Below are positions 31,107 to 42,109 of a DNA stretch of 64,000 nucleotides, in pieces. The notes beneath the pieces are model-generated. The model searched no databases. It was given only the letters and a program-made list of their open reading frames with translations, and was not told the origin of the DNA. A program made the translations under genes and the position numbers. Source of the stretch: Exophiala sp. HKRS030. Taxonomy: Eukaryota > Ascomycota > Eurotiomycetes > Chaetothyriales > Herpotrichiellaceae. Positions within the stretch are counted from its first letter, which is position 1; every line of letters starts with the position of its first letter. The stretch is from contig JAHWDD010000004.1 in the NCBI GenBank assembly GCA_023897205.1, positions 4,898,001-4,962,000 on the forward strand, written 5' to 3'.

Positions 31107-32793
31107 TCATCTCTTCTTTGGTTTCTTGAATGTCGCCTGTTCTGATGGTTGGGTAATAGAAGTTTCTGGTGTCACTTCCTGAGGATCGAGGAGCCTCAGC
31201 TCGTCGTCACCTGTTGCTCCTGAGTCCGAGAGGTGGTGGCTTTCCAGTCCTTGTGAAAGTCCAGATGATGAGGGGAATTGTAGTTCAGATTCCTCCGTGA
31301 CTTCAAAATGTATATCGGGTGGTATTGCATCGATTGCTGAGCAAAGCCTTTTGAAGTGAGCAGGCATCCAGGTATCGTAGATACTTTTGGTAAACTTGTA
31401 CGCCGTCCATTTCTCTTTCCCATCAAGTCTGGTAAAGCTGACTTTATCAATGGGATGACGGTAGAACGTGGTCTTTTTGCCCTCGATCACAGGGTAGTGG
31501 CCATAGATCCTCACAGTCTCGTTGTCATGCGAAATGGAAAAGGCGAGGATCTCCCGATGAAGCTCTTGCTCGCGCTTTACGAGCCTGAACAGTTCCACGA
31601 CTCCTCGAACAGCGAGGGTCATACTGTGTGCATTCTGTCGATCTGCCACGTCGAGTGCGGCCGCACCGCACTTCACTTCGCTCGAGAAGAAGGGGAAGTA
31701 CATGTACCATGTCCCCATGAAGAAGGAGTTGTCGGTGAGGTCGCCAACGAATGGTTGAAGTTTCTGAAGTTGGGTCTCGGTGAATGCTTCTCGTCGGAAC
31801 CCGACCGAGTAATCAGGTTGCGGGCGAGGTTTGGTGAGTGCAATAGAATTGTTCCACCCTTCGTTTACGCTTTCAATCAAGATCCGACAATGCTGACTTT
31901 CACGTATGGCAAGGGCTTCCGCTGATGGGACAATCAAAAGTGAGATATCTCGAATCACTCTAGCTTCGTTCTTGTTTCTTATTGCTTCACAGGTTTCTTC
32001 GAAGTACTCGTCGGAAAACATCGTATCTTGCGGTACTGTTGGTTGTTCGTCAAGGAGCTGCTCGCATAGTCGCTTGCTCTCGTTCGTAGTACCTTGTCCA
32101 TATTTACCCATGAAACTGTCCTTTGTAGCAAGCACGGTCTCATAACGCGCATTTTGGTATGGGGCACTCTTCTCTTCCCTAGGCTTCTGATCGCTCGGTG
32201 TTGAACTGGGTGCGCCAGACTCGCTATCCGATCGCTTTCGGCGAAGGGAGGCGGTGGATTTCTTTCTCGCCAATAAATGATTCATTTCGCCACTTTCGTT
32301 GAAGTATCCTCGCGGCCAGTGGTATGTCTGCGTCCAATATGTAATAGAATCAACGTCCTGAATAGAGGGTGTCGGAGAAGATGTTCGCGGTCGTTTTGGA
32401 GAGGGCGGGTTTAGTTGCTGTTCGGTTTCTCGTTTCCGCTTCGGAGGCTTCGATGGTAGAAGGGTAGAAGGTGGGTGCGCACGCTGTATTGGGTCAGTCT
32501 TCCATCACAGCATAAAGTTGGCGACCTACATTAGGACTTTTGATGTCGCTGACTGGAGATGGTAGAGGCTGCTGGCTGGTTTTTTGTTGAGTCTCATTAA
32601 TCTCAATCAATCGGTCCAAACGGGCGCTCCGTCGAAGAGAGCTTTGGTTTCGTCCCTTCTTGATTCCTTGAGGGCGTTTCCCTTCGCTGGTCAGTCGAGT
32701 TCTGAAGGAGGAAGCGGATAAATGACCTTGGTGTAGCAGATTCAAGGACTGCCTTCTGGTCTTCTGAGCGGTTTCACTGTCTCGTCGTGCCAT
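31107..32793 (-). CDS. DUF7924-type protein with PD-(D/E)XK-like residues
   Basis: Two exons (32793-32530, 32483-31107) give 546 residues. The N-terminal 150 are basic, Ser/Pro-rich and carry NLS-like runs (KRKRE, SPKRPR). The conserved domain includes THW-like start YHWPRGYF, then MNHLLARKKS, RPQPDYSVGFRREAF, MYFPFFSSEVKCG, ALDVADRQNAHSMTLAVR, LFRLVKRE, LHREILAFSISHD and VRIYGHYP. From memory this arrangement is DUF7924, expanded in fungi. Pro311-Asp312 and Glu357-x-Lys359 are placed like the catalytic residues of PD-(D/E)XK nucleases, so a DNase-like role is a reasonable inference, not proven. The tail is acidic, then basic. It converges with the HD/kinase gene. Confidence 0.8.
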
Positions 32794-35018
32794 GGTTGCT
32801 CCAAATGAGGGAGAAAGGAATGGGCAGGTTCATGTAGTTGCCAGCGAAGTGCAGTCGCGGTCGGACCTTAAGCGCCCAGGCTAGGTTACATGTGACATCA
32901 CCTCAAAAGGGGATGGTTGGGCTGTGGCACTTCTTGGCGGTGGTATGGATCCACGCTACTTACAAGCAACACGCAAGTTGTTACTTTGTCAACACCAACA
33001 AGGTAACAAAAGTTCCGTTTCATCCTCATCAATCCTACAATCGGAAGAGCACTATGTCCATGCACTGAGTGATCGCCCCCAAACGTCATTGGCTATTTCC
33101 GTGATGATTGCTCGTGGATTAGTCACCATGCGAGGGTTCTGTTGGCCCCAAATCACTGTTCCACGGATTCCGCTTTACTGAGGGACAACCTTGACTGGGG
33201 TTCTACTCAACACTCTCCTCCACTTGGTCAAGCTCACATGATCTGCCGTCAACATTACCAAATGAGAGGAAGAGAAGCTCATTGTCATGTCTTCACTACA
33301 GCACCAGGTCCGGCGTTTCGGAACTACCACACCGCCAGCACATGAAGCCGATAGCGAATCACTCGCGAGGAAATCCAAGTTCAAGCAACATGCAGGAAAC
33401 TTGGTGTCGCGAAAACAACCTGGTGACAAAATCTCATCAGCTCATCCTTTACCACACTGAGAACATCACATGGTTCGCCACTCACGCTCATGCCTTACCC
33501 TATGTACCCATCTTCACCCCTTCGATGAGACTAGGCCAATCGATGCTACATGCAGTTCAGGTACTCAAATGACCCGGGAGATCGAGAGTTTTGCGCTGGC
33601 CGATGGTAAAGACCGCGGGGGGGCTTGCGTCGCTGTTGCCTACGAGACGGAGTTGAAGGTTTACCAGGTACCCATCCTCTTTGTACATCCCATATCCTGA
33701 CAGACCTCCATGCTCTCCATGCTCTCCAACTCCTGAGCGGCAGTCATGTGGACGCTGTTATCAGGTCGGCCAATCAATTTCCACACCCGAGATCAAGTCG
33801 TAACAGCAGAGTCCTACTGCCAACTGGACAAGAAGACTTGGGACACCGGCCGCCGTTCTTGGTCATGATATTTGCGAGCCGCATGCTGTCGGTCCAAATT
33901 GCTCTTAAGATTTGTCTCTCATTAGATTTAAACATAAAATGTAAACGGTCCGCAATGACGAGGGATCATAGTAAATGGTCTGTGATGGGAAGCCGGCCAG
34001 TGATCCGTTATTGAAGAGGATGTGGATCGCGTGAGGGGATCGACGGAAGGACATTGAGGTTTCGGCGTCAAGTCATCTTCAAAGTCTTGATGGACGTCAG
34101 TCAATCTAGTACCGAACAAACTTGAATAGCTCACTTTGGGTCAGAGGAGAGACACCCAATCCAGCAGCAAGGAGACGCCTTTTTGTGACGGGGTTTGGCT
34201 CATTGTCTTCGAAGGCTCCGGGGACCTCTTGCGCTTCTTAGATAGCCGCTCTCTTTGAATGCCTGCGTTCGCAACACGCGACTGGCAGTTCTCCAAGACC
34301 TTCAAAGGCTCTCTGGCCAAAGGAGTGTTGGGGTTGTGACCAAGCCATTCGAAACTCTCCATCGAGTAAAATCTTCACAGTGATTAGGTATCACGGCAGC
34401 TTCGCCTTCTTCAAACCTGAAAGGACCACGTGGCAGTGAGCCGCGCACCAGGGAAATCATTTGGGGAACCTTGGCAGGACTAGTCCACGTAAGGACAGGA
34501 GCACGACAAATAAAAGCACGTGATTTGCATGTGAATATCGGTTCAGCAAACATGTCCCCGGAAGTTGGGCCCTTCCGAAGGTGATCCCTACGCTAGGTGC
34601 TTGGGCCGCTCAGTGCACGCTTCAGAACCCGCCAAGCCGTCCTCAGAAGTGCACTGGCACCCACTCTCTGTCGCTCGCCCAAATTATCTTCACGCTGCTC
34701 AACACCAAGCTGTGGATCTGCAGAATTTACACTCAACCTAGACTCAATAATGCCGCAACTACGTTGGCTCGACACCCTCCCTTCCTCTGGAAGGCCCTTG
34801 ACCTATATTGTGTAAATTCTTGATCTCTTGGAGACGTCCCGACAATGTAAAAGCAACCTGCAAATTCCCGGTCCAATTGTACATATTGGGGTCCCATCTC
34901 CCAAAACGCAAATATGTCTTCAGCGATCATCCGAGTGTTCAGCGGGTATTGAATCGAAATTCAAGAGAAATTCTCAGCATGAGTACCGTCCTCGAGAGCG
35001 TGGTCAGTCGTAGTTAGA
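32794..35018. other. 2.2-kb gene-poor stretch
   Basis: Many frames of 60-130 residues on both strands, none with splice support, a recognisable domain or ordered composition. No repeat or RNA gene seen. Confidence 0.4.
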
Positions 35019-35744
35019 TTAACTAAGAATGACAGCGATGTCGCATCTCAGTTCGCGGTTTAATGACTCGAGTAGCTTCGATGCGTTTTCGACTTGTTGT
35101 GAACATCTCTGTAAATAGGCCTGAAAATAGTCTCTTGTCGATGTCGACTTCTGTATTTCCTGTCGAAGTTGTTCGATCTCTCGATCCTTTCGACCTGCTT
35201 CCTCTTGAGCGTGTGTGGCCTGGTCGTGCAATAATAGCACCTCTTTGGAGAGCTTTTGGTTTTCAATTTGCAATTGCTCAGTTGTGAGAAGTGGTCCGAG
35301 CTCTGGTTCTGACGACCGTGGGCGCTACGGACATAGAGTCAGCCTCTGGCTTAGAAAATAATAGACGGTGCTTTGCCGGACTTCATCATCGCTCGTTGCC
35401 CCTTCGTCAAGCCCTCCAGATTCATCTTGTGCTACTGCTATGATAGACTTTTTAACTTCGATCTCCCGGCATAGAATCTTATAGACCCCAATTGACTGAT
35501 CGCTCATATTTTTAGTAAATAGTTTTTGAAGACGTGGAGGATATTTCCAACGGTATGGATCGTTGATCGTTGGAACCAGGCGAACTTGTGACGGCTGTAT
35601 ATGCAATCCTAGCTTTTGTTCTGTAATTGTTAGAAGCTTTTCAGATCATAATTGGCATCTGATCTCACCGAGATGGCTTGATAACGTACAACGGCATTTG
35701 CTTCTCCACCTTGCGCGGTCTTCATTATTCCGACGAGCAGGCAT
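35019..35744 (-). CDS. Coiled-coil protein, 211 residues, three exons
   Basis: Exons 35744-35669, 35620-35367 and 35324-35019. Intron 1 (48 nt, GTGAGA...ACAG) is clear. Intron 2 is 42 nt, a multiple of three, with an atypical GTCTAT donor; retaining it would add an in-frame TAG, so splicing is needed for the C-terminal helix. The N-terminus is basic, the middle ordered (VPTINDPYRWKYPPRLQKLF, then IGVYKILCREIEVKKSI), and the last 70 residues are a strong coiled coil (QLQIENQKLSKEVLLLHDQ then KDREIEQLRQEI). The family is not recognised. It is similar in style, not sequence, to the coiled-coil genes at the left end. Confidence 0.5.
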
Positions 35745-36070
35745 TCCCGGAAAGGCGACAGCGGTTCGAGCCAATTCTCTGTCTCGTTGAGAATATTATG
35801 CTCCGACACTGTACAGTAAACTAGTTACATTATATTGCAATCAACAATATGGGGGGAACAAAAGCAGAAGTAAGGGGGATCAGAATAGGATCTCATTTAT
35901 CTCTTCTCTACATAGGAGCCCGAATCGGAGCCTAAGAGTACAAAGGGGACCCGGAAAGGCTGCTCGACGTTTACCTCAATGTCCACATCTTCTTGCTGTA
36001 TTGGCCCTCGCAATCTGGCCATGTCCCGGATTTGTGCATACAGTGAAATTAAGAGATTGAGCGCTATTCT
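35745..36070. other. Intergenic, no gene seen
   Basis: Upstream region of the coiled-coil gene; AT-rich, no supported feature. Confidence 0.35.
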
Positions 36071-36480
36071 GTGGGCAGCGCGGCAGCGTTTCCATTCGCG
36101 TCCTGTCTGAAGCAGAGGACAGCGGATGAGAGATCTTTACTAGGAGAGAACAATCAACCTCTCGCTGTTGATGAGGCCATTTTGTCGAAATCTAGGTCAC
36201 CATCGTTTCAGCAACTGGTCGCGGCCAGGATGGAGCGAGTCATTGAAGGATATATCAAGTGGACGGAGACGAGGCACCAAACGGGTCCTAACATGGCTTT
36301 CGGAACTACCAAAAGTGCGGATCCAGTACCACGAGAAAGTCAAAGAAAGCCGAAGCAACCTCGTCGATGACGGGTTAAATATCGTGCTTAAGCATTTTAG
36401 AACTCGTAGATTCCTCATCTTCAATGTAAGGAGTACAGGGCCTTTTAGGGATAAAGAATTCAGACCCTATGCTGGTGAGA
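36071..36480 (+). pseudogene. Possible frameshifted gene remnant
   Basis: Two overlapping plus frames read like one helical protein split by a frame change near 36285. One gives QQLVAARMERVIEGYIKWTE, the other continues VLTWLSELPKVRIQYHEKVK and then NIVLKHFRTRRFLIF. No intron boundaries fit the switch and there is no ATG at the start. A decayed gene is the simplest reading; chance cannot be excluded. Family unknown. Confidence 0.25.
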
Positions 36481-37914
36481 TTGAAGACGATATTTGTCTT
36501 CATTGGTTTGGTAGGGGAGTTGCGAGTCACCGCAGTCAAGGGAGGCATGAGGTGTCTCGGCGCGTAGACCAACCGCCGCACGCACCGCCAGTCCCAAGGT
36601 TAGGCAGCAGCGTAAGGGCGTGCGATTTGCCAGGTCCCCTGGCGTCCGTCTGAAACAGATGCACAGTCGAGAGGCAGGTTTAGCCGATTACAAGGGGCCT
36701 GATTAGGCACTCGGTGTGGTGCTCAGGGAGCTCTCCCGGAGCGCTCAGTGATGCTCAGCCAAAGGCTCAGGTAAAGCTCAGGTTAAAGCGGCCTTCGCTC
36801 ACCCACTAGGATCAAACCGTATATGGCAATTAGGTTTTTCATTCTCGAGTAATAGAGGTAGTGAGTGTAGACCAAGTCAGGAGGACAGACCAAGTTGGAG
36901 CGCATCAAGCCTGTTTTGGGCCAACCTCCGACGGACTTGTGTGCCAGAACAAGGATGGATTTTCTGCAACGTTGAAGAGCATGCCGATGTTGACAGGTAA
37001 AATTTGTGAGTAAAATTAGAAAGAAATACTCTCCGAACCGTGACAGGTTGCAGCAAGGGTATTTTTACTTCGAGAGAAGACCTGGAATTTTACGTGCAGA
37101 GAGATATGAACGGGAGAAGAAGGATAAAACTGCGGCTCGTTGGATAGAAAGTCGACCGTAATGCAATACAATTAAGCTCAACGCTAGTATCCTAAACAGA
37201 CTAGTGTCCCATCTAGTGATGAACGCTCTGGGGCCCCTGATTCGCTACCAAAATCCCCGCAACTCATTTCATTTCGCGCCCGCTGCATCGTTTTTGTTGC
37301 CTTGTTCGCTCTTTCGTTCTGTTGCAGCCCCGAGACGCGTCTTCTTCGTCAACATCATGAAAACCACCATGTGAAAAACTGTCTCATGCCCTACACATGC
37401 TTCCTGCATCTTCCCGTTGGCCGAGGCACAACCTGTCAGTCACGCGGGATCGCTGCGGCGCATATGCTTGATTCGTCTGTGGCTTCTTCTAGTTCGAAGT
37501 GACTACTGTGCTGTTTTGTGTCTTTTAGATTGCTCTGCTGATCGGATTGACTACATCTAGACAAAAGTCGAAATCTTCCTCCCCTCCTCCCCCTGCTTCG
37601 GCCTCTTGAGCCGCGGTGATCAGCTACGAACTCGCGGGGAATAATGCTTTTCATCGGCACTGTCAGGTCATGTACCCTGACATGTGGCAGAGGTAAAAGT
37701 CACGGTACAGACGTGAAGGGCGGATGCTTGATATATATACTTCATCAGCCGCCCGCCATGATCGCCCTCGAATCTCACGCACTCTTCGTCTCATCGTTGT
37801 GACTGAATCAGGTTTTTTTCTGCTACCGACTTTCGTTTTACTACCAGTGCATCACAGCCCAACGCAGTCTTCTCCTTTTCTCTATCCAGTTCATAAAAGT
37901 ACCTCCCTCTCAAA
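36481..37914. other. 1.4-kb stretch without a convincing gene
   Basis: Includes the promoter and 5' leader of the lipase gene at its right end (TATATATA near 37732). The Arg/Gly-rich minus frame at 37436-37660 is probably chance. Confidence 0.4.
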
Positions 37915-39049
37915 ATGTCACTCCTTCGTCACATCTTCACCTGCACTTTCATTTTCCTGGGCCTCGTACGCTCGCTGCCTTTGGAACTGGACAAGAGAGG
38001 CAAGTATATTACTACCTATGTAGTAGTTGACGGAAGAGAACCAAGCAAAACTAACACTCTGAATGTCTCTCAGCAATTTCGCAAGATCTGCTCAATCAGT
38101 TGTCGTTATTCGAACAGTACTCGGCAGCGGCATACTGTCCGGCGAATAACTCGCCCGGTTCGACCGCAGCTATAACCTGTGACGTTGGGAATTGTCCGCT
38201 CGTCCAGAGTGCTGGCGCCCAGTCGATTGTCGAGTTCAAAGAGTAATAAACACTGCCATTTACTGAGATGATCCTTGCTGGTCCAAACCCTGCAACTAAC
38301 AAGTGCACACAAAAAACAGTGTCGGATCCGGCGATACCCAGGGATACGTGGCGCTCGACCATACCAACCGATTAATCGTCATTGCCTTCCGTGGCAGCGT
38401 TTCGATCGAGAATTGGATTTCCAACCTGGACGCCTTGATGGAGCCTTCGGACATATGCTCTGGCTGCCAGGCACATTCCGGCTTTCTGGATTCGTGGAAC
38501 AGTGCGAAATCCATCGTGCAAGGAGCTGTTGATGGCGCGAGGCAGGCGAATCCGTCTTACAGCATCGTGTCCACCGGTCACAGCCTCGGCGGCGCTCTGG
38601 CCACACTTGCAGCCGCTGATTTGAGAAATTCCGGATATAACATTGCATTGGTATGAGACACCTCCCCCCTTCTCAGAAGGTGGTCTACTACAGGCTGTCA
38701 GGGCGTTTTGTGTGTCGAACTAACGAGATTGGCGTGCGAACAGTACACTTATGGCTCTCCGATGGTCGGTAACGTGGCATTGGCGACGTTCATCACGGGC
38801 CAGTCTGGAGGCAACTACCGCGTTACGCATGCAAACGACATCGTGCCCAAACTGCCCGGGTATCCTCTCGGCTTCGCATCTGTCTCGCCCGAGTACTGGA
38901 TCACCAGTCCCTCGCTCGTTCCCGTGACGGCAAACGACGTCCAGGTCAGCACTGGCGTCGTTGATCTACAAGGGGATGAAGGCCAACTTGGTGGGTCGGT
39001 GGCGGATCATTTATGGTATTTTAACGGCATTTCAAACTGCAGTCTTTGA
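37915..39049 (+). CDS. Secreted class 3 lipase / feruloyl-esterase-type hydrolase
   Basis: Four exons (37915-37999, 38074-38242, 38320-38650, 38744-39049) give 296 residues. A signal peptide (SLLRHIFTCTFIFLGLVRSLP) is followed by a dibasic Lys-Arg site, which suggests a short propeptide. The alpha/beta-hydrolase shows VIAFRGS (oxyanion region), GHSLG (Ser173), NDIVPKLPG (Asp227) and ADHLWYF (His284), the triad of Pfam class 3 lipases. Intron 1 starts with GCAAGT, a GC-AG intron; using it is what joins the signal peptide to the mature domain. It likely hydrolyses acylglycerols or aromatic esters outside the cell. It converges with the PRISE-like gene, with 124 bp between stops. Confidence 0.9.
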
Positions 39050-39173
39050 GACAAGGAACGTAGAAAAAGGGTGGCGACGGAAGCTAGATACACAGTAATA
39101 ATCACACTTGATAGTCAATCTTGGATTCAATTTCCATCTCACACCACTCCGGACAGTTTCCTGCTGCGTAGAT

Positions 39174-40733
39174 CTAGATGTCTTCTTCGAACTTGTCGAC
39201 GGCCAACGGTGGTGAAACCTTCAACCTCGCCAGGTCTTTCAGGCAGTAGAAAGCCGACTCGAAGGAGTCGACGTTGCCGAGCCACCCCATTTTCCTGGCC
39301 TTGCGCATGCTCAGCGAAAGAGCCCAGCCGCCGATGACGCCGCTGTCCGTCATGCCAAAGATCTGTGCCCGGTCCTTGAACGGATCGAGCATGAGGCCGT
39401 GCTTTTGTGAAAGCTCGCTCCATGCTTTAACGACCGCAGGATCTTCCGACCATTCTAGGAGCGAGAACGTCGAGCGCGTGGTGCCGGGTGGGCCGTAGCT
39501 AGAGATAAGTTTTATCGTCAATCACCATAACACCGGACCACTCGGTCACCCAATTTTTGGACAAGGGTTTAGCTGTTCGGGACACTTACCCTCTGGGATT
39601 CTGATCGTGCCTGGACACGCTGACTCTGTACTTACTTTCGTCCATTTCCGGAGGCGTAAAAGTCGTACCGTACCATTTTGCCAGGTAAGGCCAGAACCGA
39701 CCCCAAGTAAAGGCCAACCCGTCCTGTGCGTTGAACGCTTCGTTGCCGGTGTTGGGGCTCAAAGCCGCCCATTCCTCCAGGTAGGCGTTCAACATGGCCG
39801 TACTCTGGCAGTACTCTCGGTCCCAGGCGACGTAATCACCGGGGAAGGCGAGAGGGCGGTTGAGGTAGGCTTGGACGGAGCCGTAGACGGACAGTCCCAC
39901 CATGTGGTTGAGCAGGTTGTCCCGAACGGCGCCGATGATGTACGAGGGTCTCACCACGTTCCACTGGGCCGAGTTGCGGCGACAGTAGTCGACCAACAGG
40001 TCTTCCTGGGGGTAGTAGAAGTTGTTCTCCAGGAGGACGCGAGGGTCAGACTCGAAAGACGGACTGGTGGCCGGACCCATGTGGAAACCGTACTGCTTGG
40101 CGCCGGTTTGGAGGAGGACGCGGCGCGGTTTGAGGGAGCAGATCTCGAGAGCGCCAAGGAAGTTGCGCAGGAGTGAGGCTAGATTGGAACGCGTCAACGA
40201 CGAGACTTTCCAAAGGGGGGGATTCAGGTGCGACGAGGATGAGGAAAAAGGGGTCCATCTTACCGTTGACCTCGGCCAAAGCATCGGCGTTGGACCACAT
40301 TCCTAGTATGCCACCTTCCTGTGACGGTTGCATGTACGAGAAGAAGAAGACGTAGTCTCTGGTGAAATGCGTTGAGACTGAGGAAAACCTGTGGTGATGG
40401 AGTCAAAGGAACTTACACTCGTGGTATCTTCTGGAGACTCTTCGCGATCTCTTTGGGGTCCGACAGGAAGTCGGCGCAGACATGTTCGACGCGACTGGCG
40501 CCTTCGCCGAGGTCTGTGAAGAAGTAGTCCGGCGGAGGACGTCTCGAGAGACAGTATATCTTCTTCCATCTGGTCGGTGGTGCTGCGGCCAGGACCTTGA
40601 GCATGTGGTAACCACTTATCCCGTTGGCGCCGGTGATGATGGCGGTGAGTCCTGTGAATTCAGGGGTGTCCGGGTATGTTGGCAAACCATGATATATGCC
40701 CTTTGAGACAACGACTTGCTTGGTTTCCTCCAT
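39174..40733 (-). CDS. PRISE-like NAD(P)-binding reductase (SDR superfamily)
   Basis: Four exons (40733-40417, 40358-40264, 40178-39590, 39498-39174) give 441 residues. The N-terminal Rossmann fold has AIITGANGISGYHML (dinucleotide loop) and YCLSRRPP for the cofactor ribose. Then come VFFFSYMQ, the family-typical LLQTGAKQYG, and WNVVRPSYIIGA. The C-terminal part carries WGRFWPYLAKWYG and MRKARKMGW. This is the progesterone-5beta-reductase/iridoid-synthase-like fold, often attached to fungal secondary metabolism and able to reduce enones. The exon 3 start (TAG acceptor before CCTCACTCC) was preferred because it keeps EVN-xx-LLRNFLxALE intact. The substrate is unknown. Confidence 0.85.
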
Positions 40734-41471
40734 GGCTGAGGGGGACGGAGGGAGTAAGACGAAGGTGACAGTTTACCGTGTATATCCTCCAAGTAGAGAG
40801 GAAAAAGGCGTCTGGAGCGTTTGAAGCAGTGGTGGGCGAAAACCCAAGAACCTCCCCCAAGACCTTCAAAGGTAATGACCTACCTCACATCTCGGCCTAC
40901 TGGAACTTCTTCCAGGCATTAGCTTGCTTGGAAGAAGGCTGTTGTCCAGAAACTCCTCAAAGCCATGGGGCATATAGTGCGGGGAGGAGATGCTAGAGTG
41001 ACCGAACGACCCCAGATATTTTGGTTAACCGAGGATGCTCTCTCTAATGGACGAGATGTCTCCAGACTACGTAGTATGAAAGTCTTGGTATCTAGGTGAG
41101 TCTCGGGAAACTACTCTCATACCTGCATGAAAAACGCAATAAATCGACAATGATGTGACCATGATGTCGCTAGGCCAAGTATACATCGAGGGTGCTGGGC
41201 CTTTCTATGGTGGAGAATTCAACCTCGTGACTCGAAGGAGCTACAGACAATGCTACCTATTTACCTGACGCTCTTCTTTTTCCTCTCTAAAACTAAAAAA
41301 AAGTATTATCGGTAGGAAGCATTGCTTTTTGTTTTCCTCACTTTTGGAAAAAAGAAATTGGTTTTTTTTAGGAGAGAAAATGAGGTGACATGTTATGTTT
41401 TTCCTGGGCTAGGGGGGGCTGAAGAAGGGGGGAGGTTATACTCGTTATGTTCCATCTCTTTTTTGTTTTGT

Positions 41472-41682
41472 TGGCCGTCCATCACATAGCCATGTGATTT
41501 TATCCTGAGCCATTATCGATCGAAGGAGGAGGAGGAGGAGGAGGAGGAATCGAACCGAAGAGATGAAGGAGGAGGAATTGTTGTTCACAGTGGGATTCGA
41601 ACCCGAGGCCATAATTTCCTTGCTCGCCTCAGTGAATGGCTGTCCACCACATAAGCCATGTGATTTTAACCTGAGCCATCAC
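41472..41682 (-). repeat. Two tRNA-like direct repeats, possible SINE remnant
   Basis: A block of about 43 bp at 41472-41515 recurs at 41638-41682 with only a few differences (shared core CCATGTGATTTTA, then CTGAGCCAT). On the minus strand the second copy contains an A-box-like TGGCTTATGTGGTGG, and about 40 bp downstream GGGTTCGAATCCC (41594-41606), a good pol III B box. The T-arm and acceptor pairing are too imperfect for a functional tRNA. Confidence 0.45.
41524..41548 (+). repeat. GGA trinucleotide microsatellite
   Basis: Eight uninterrupted GGA/GAG units, with further AGGAGGA motifs just downstream near 41569. Confidence 0.8.
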
Positions 41683-42109
41683 TGAGGGATCTTGGTGATT
41701 GTTGAAAGAATATTCACCGATTCAATTGATATAGCAACTTGTTGTTTATTTGTGGGTCCTTGGGTGAAGTGTTGTTCACACAAGGCTGGCTGATATTTAC
41801 TTAGTACGGATTACAGCCTCGTTCCGGCGTTCTTTCATGTACCGAGATAGTTATACAGCAATATCTAGACATTGTGACTTCGTAACATCGTCCGGCAAAC
41901 ACCTTTCTTCTCATCCTGGAGACCGGCGCAAGGCTATCGGCCAGCCTCGTCGCCTAATCACGTGTTCTGGCGACGGCTTCAAATAATCTGGCAAAGAAAA
42001 TCATGAGATCCTCTCCGGCGATCGCGAGCGTTGTGTCGACCATCTCTATTGTTCGTTGTGTAGCTACATCGCCGTTGAAGTCCGAGGCGGTCGTCGCTCA
42101 CAAGCGGCA

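Larger units (their letters stand above)
40734..42109. other. 1.4-kb intergenic region with repeats
   Basis: No gene. It holds a GGA microsatellite, poly-purine/poly-T tracts and a pair of tRNA-like repeats, listed separately. Confidence 0.5.

Noticed and set aside
37436..37660. Arg/Gly-rich minus frame resembling an RGG protein
   Set aside because: Short, isolated, low complexity from a GA/CT-rich stretch; no supporting exon.
39607..40176. 189-residue plus frame opposite the reductase gene
   Set aside because: Val/Arg-rich shadow of a clear PRISE-like coding exon.
41580..41690. Functional tRNA gene on the minus strand
   Set aside because: A and B boxes are present but T-stem and acceptor stem do not pair well and no sensible anticodon stem forms.
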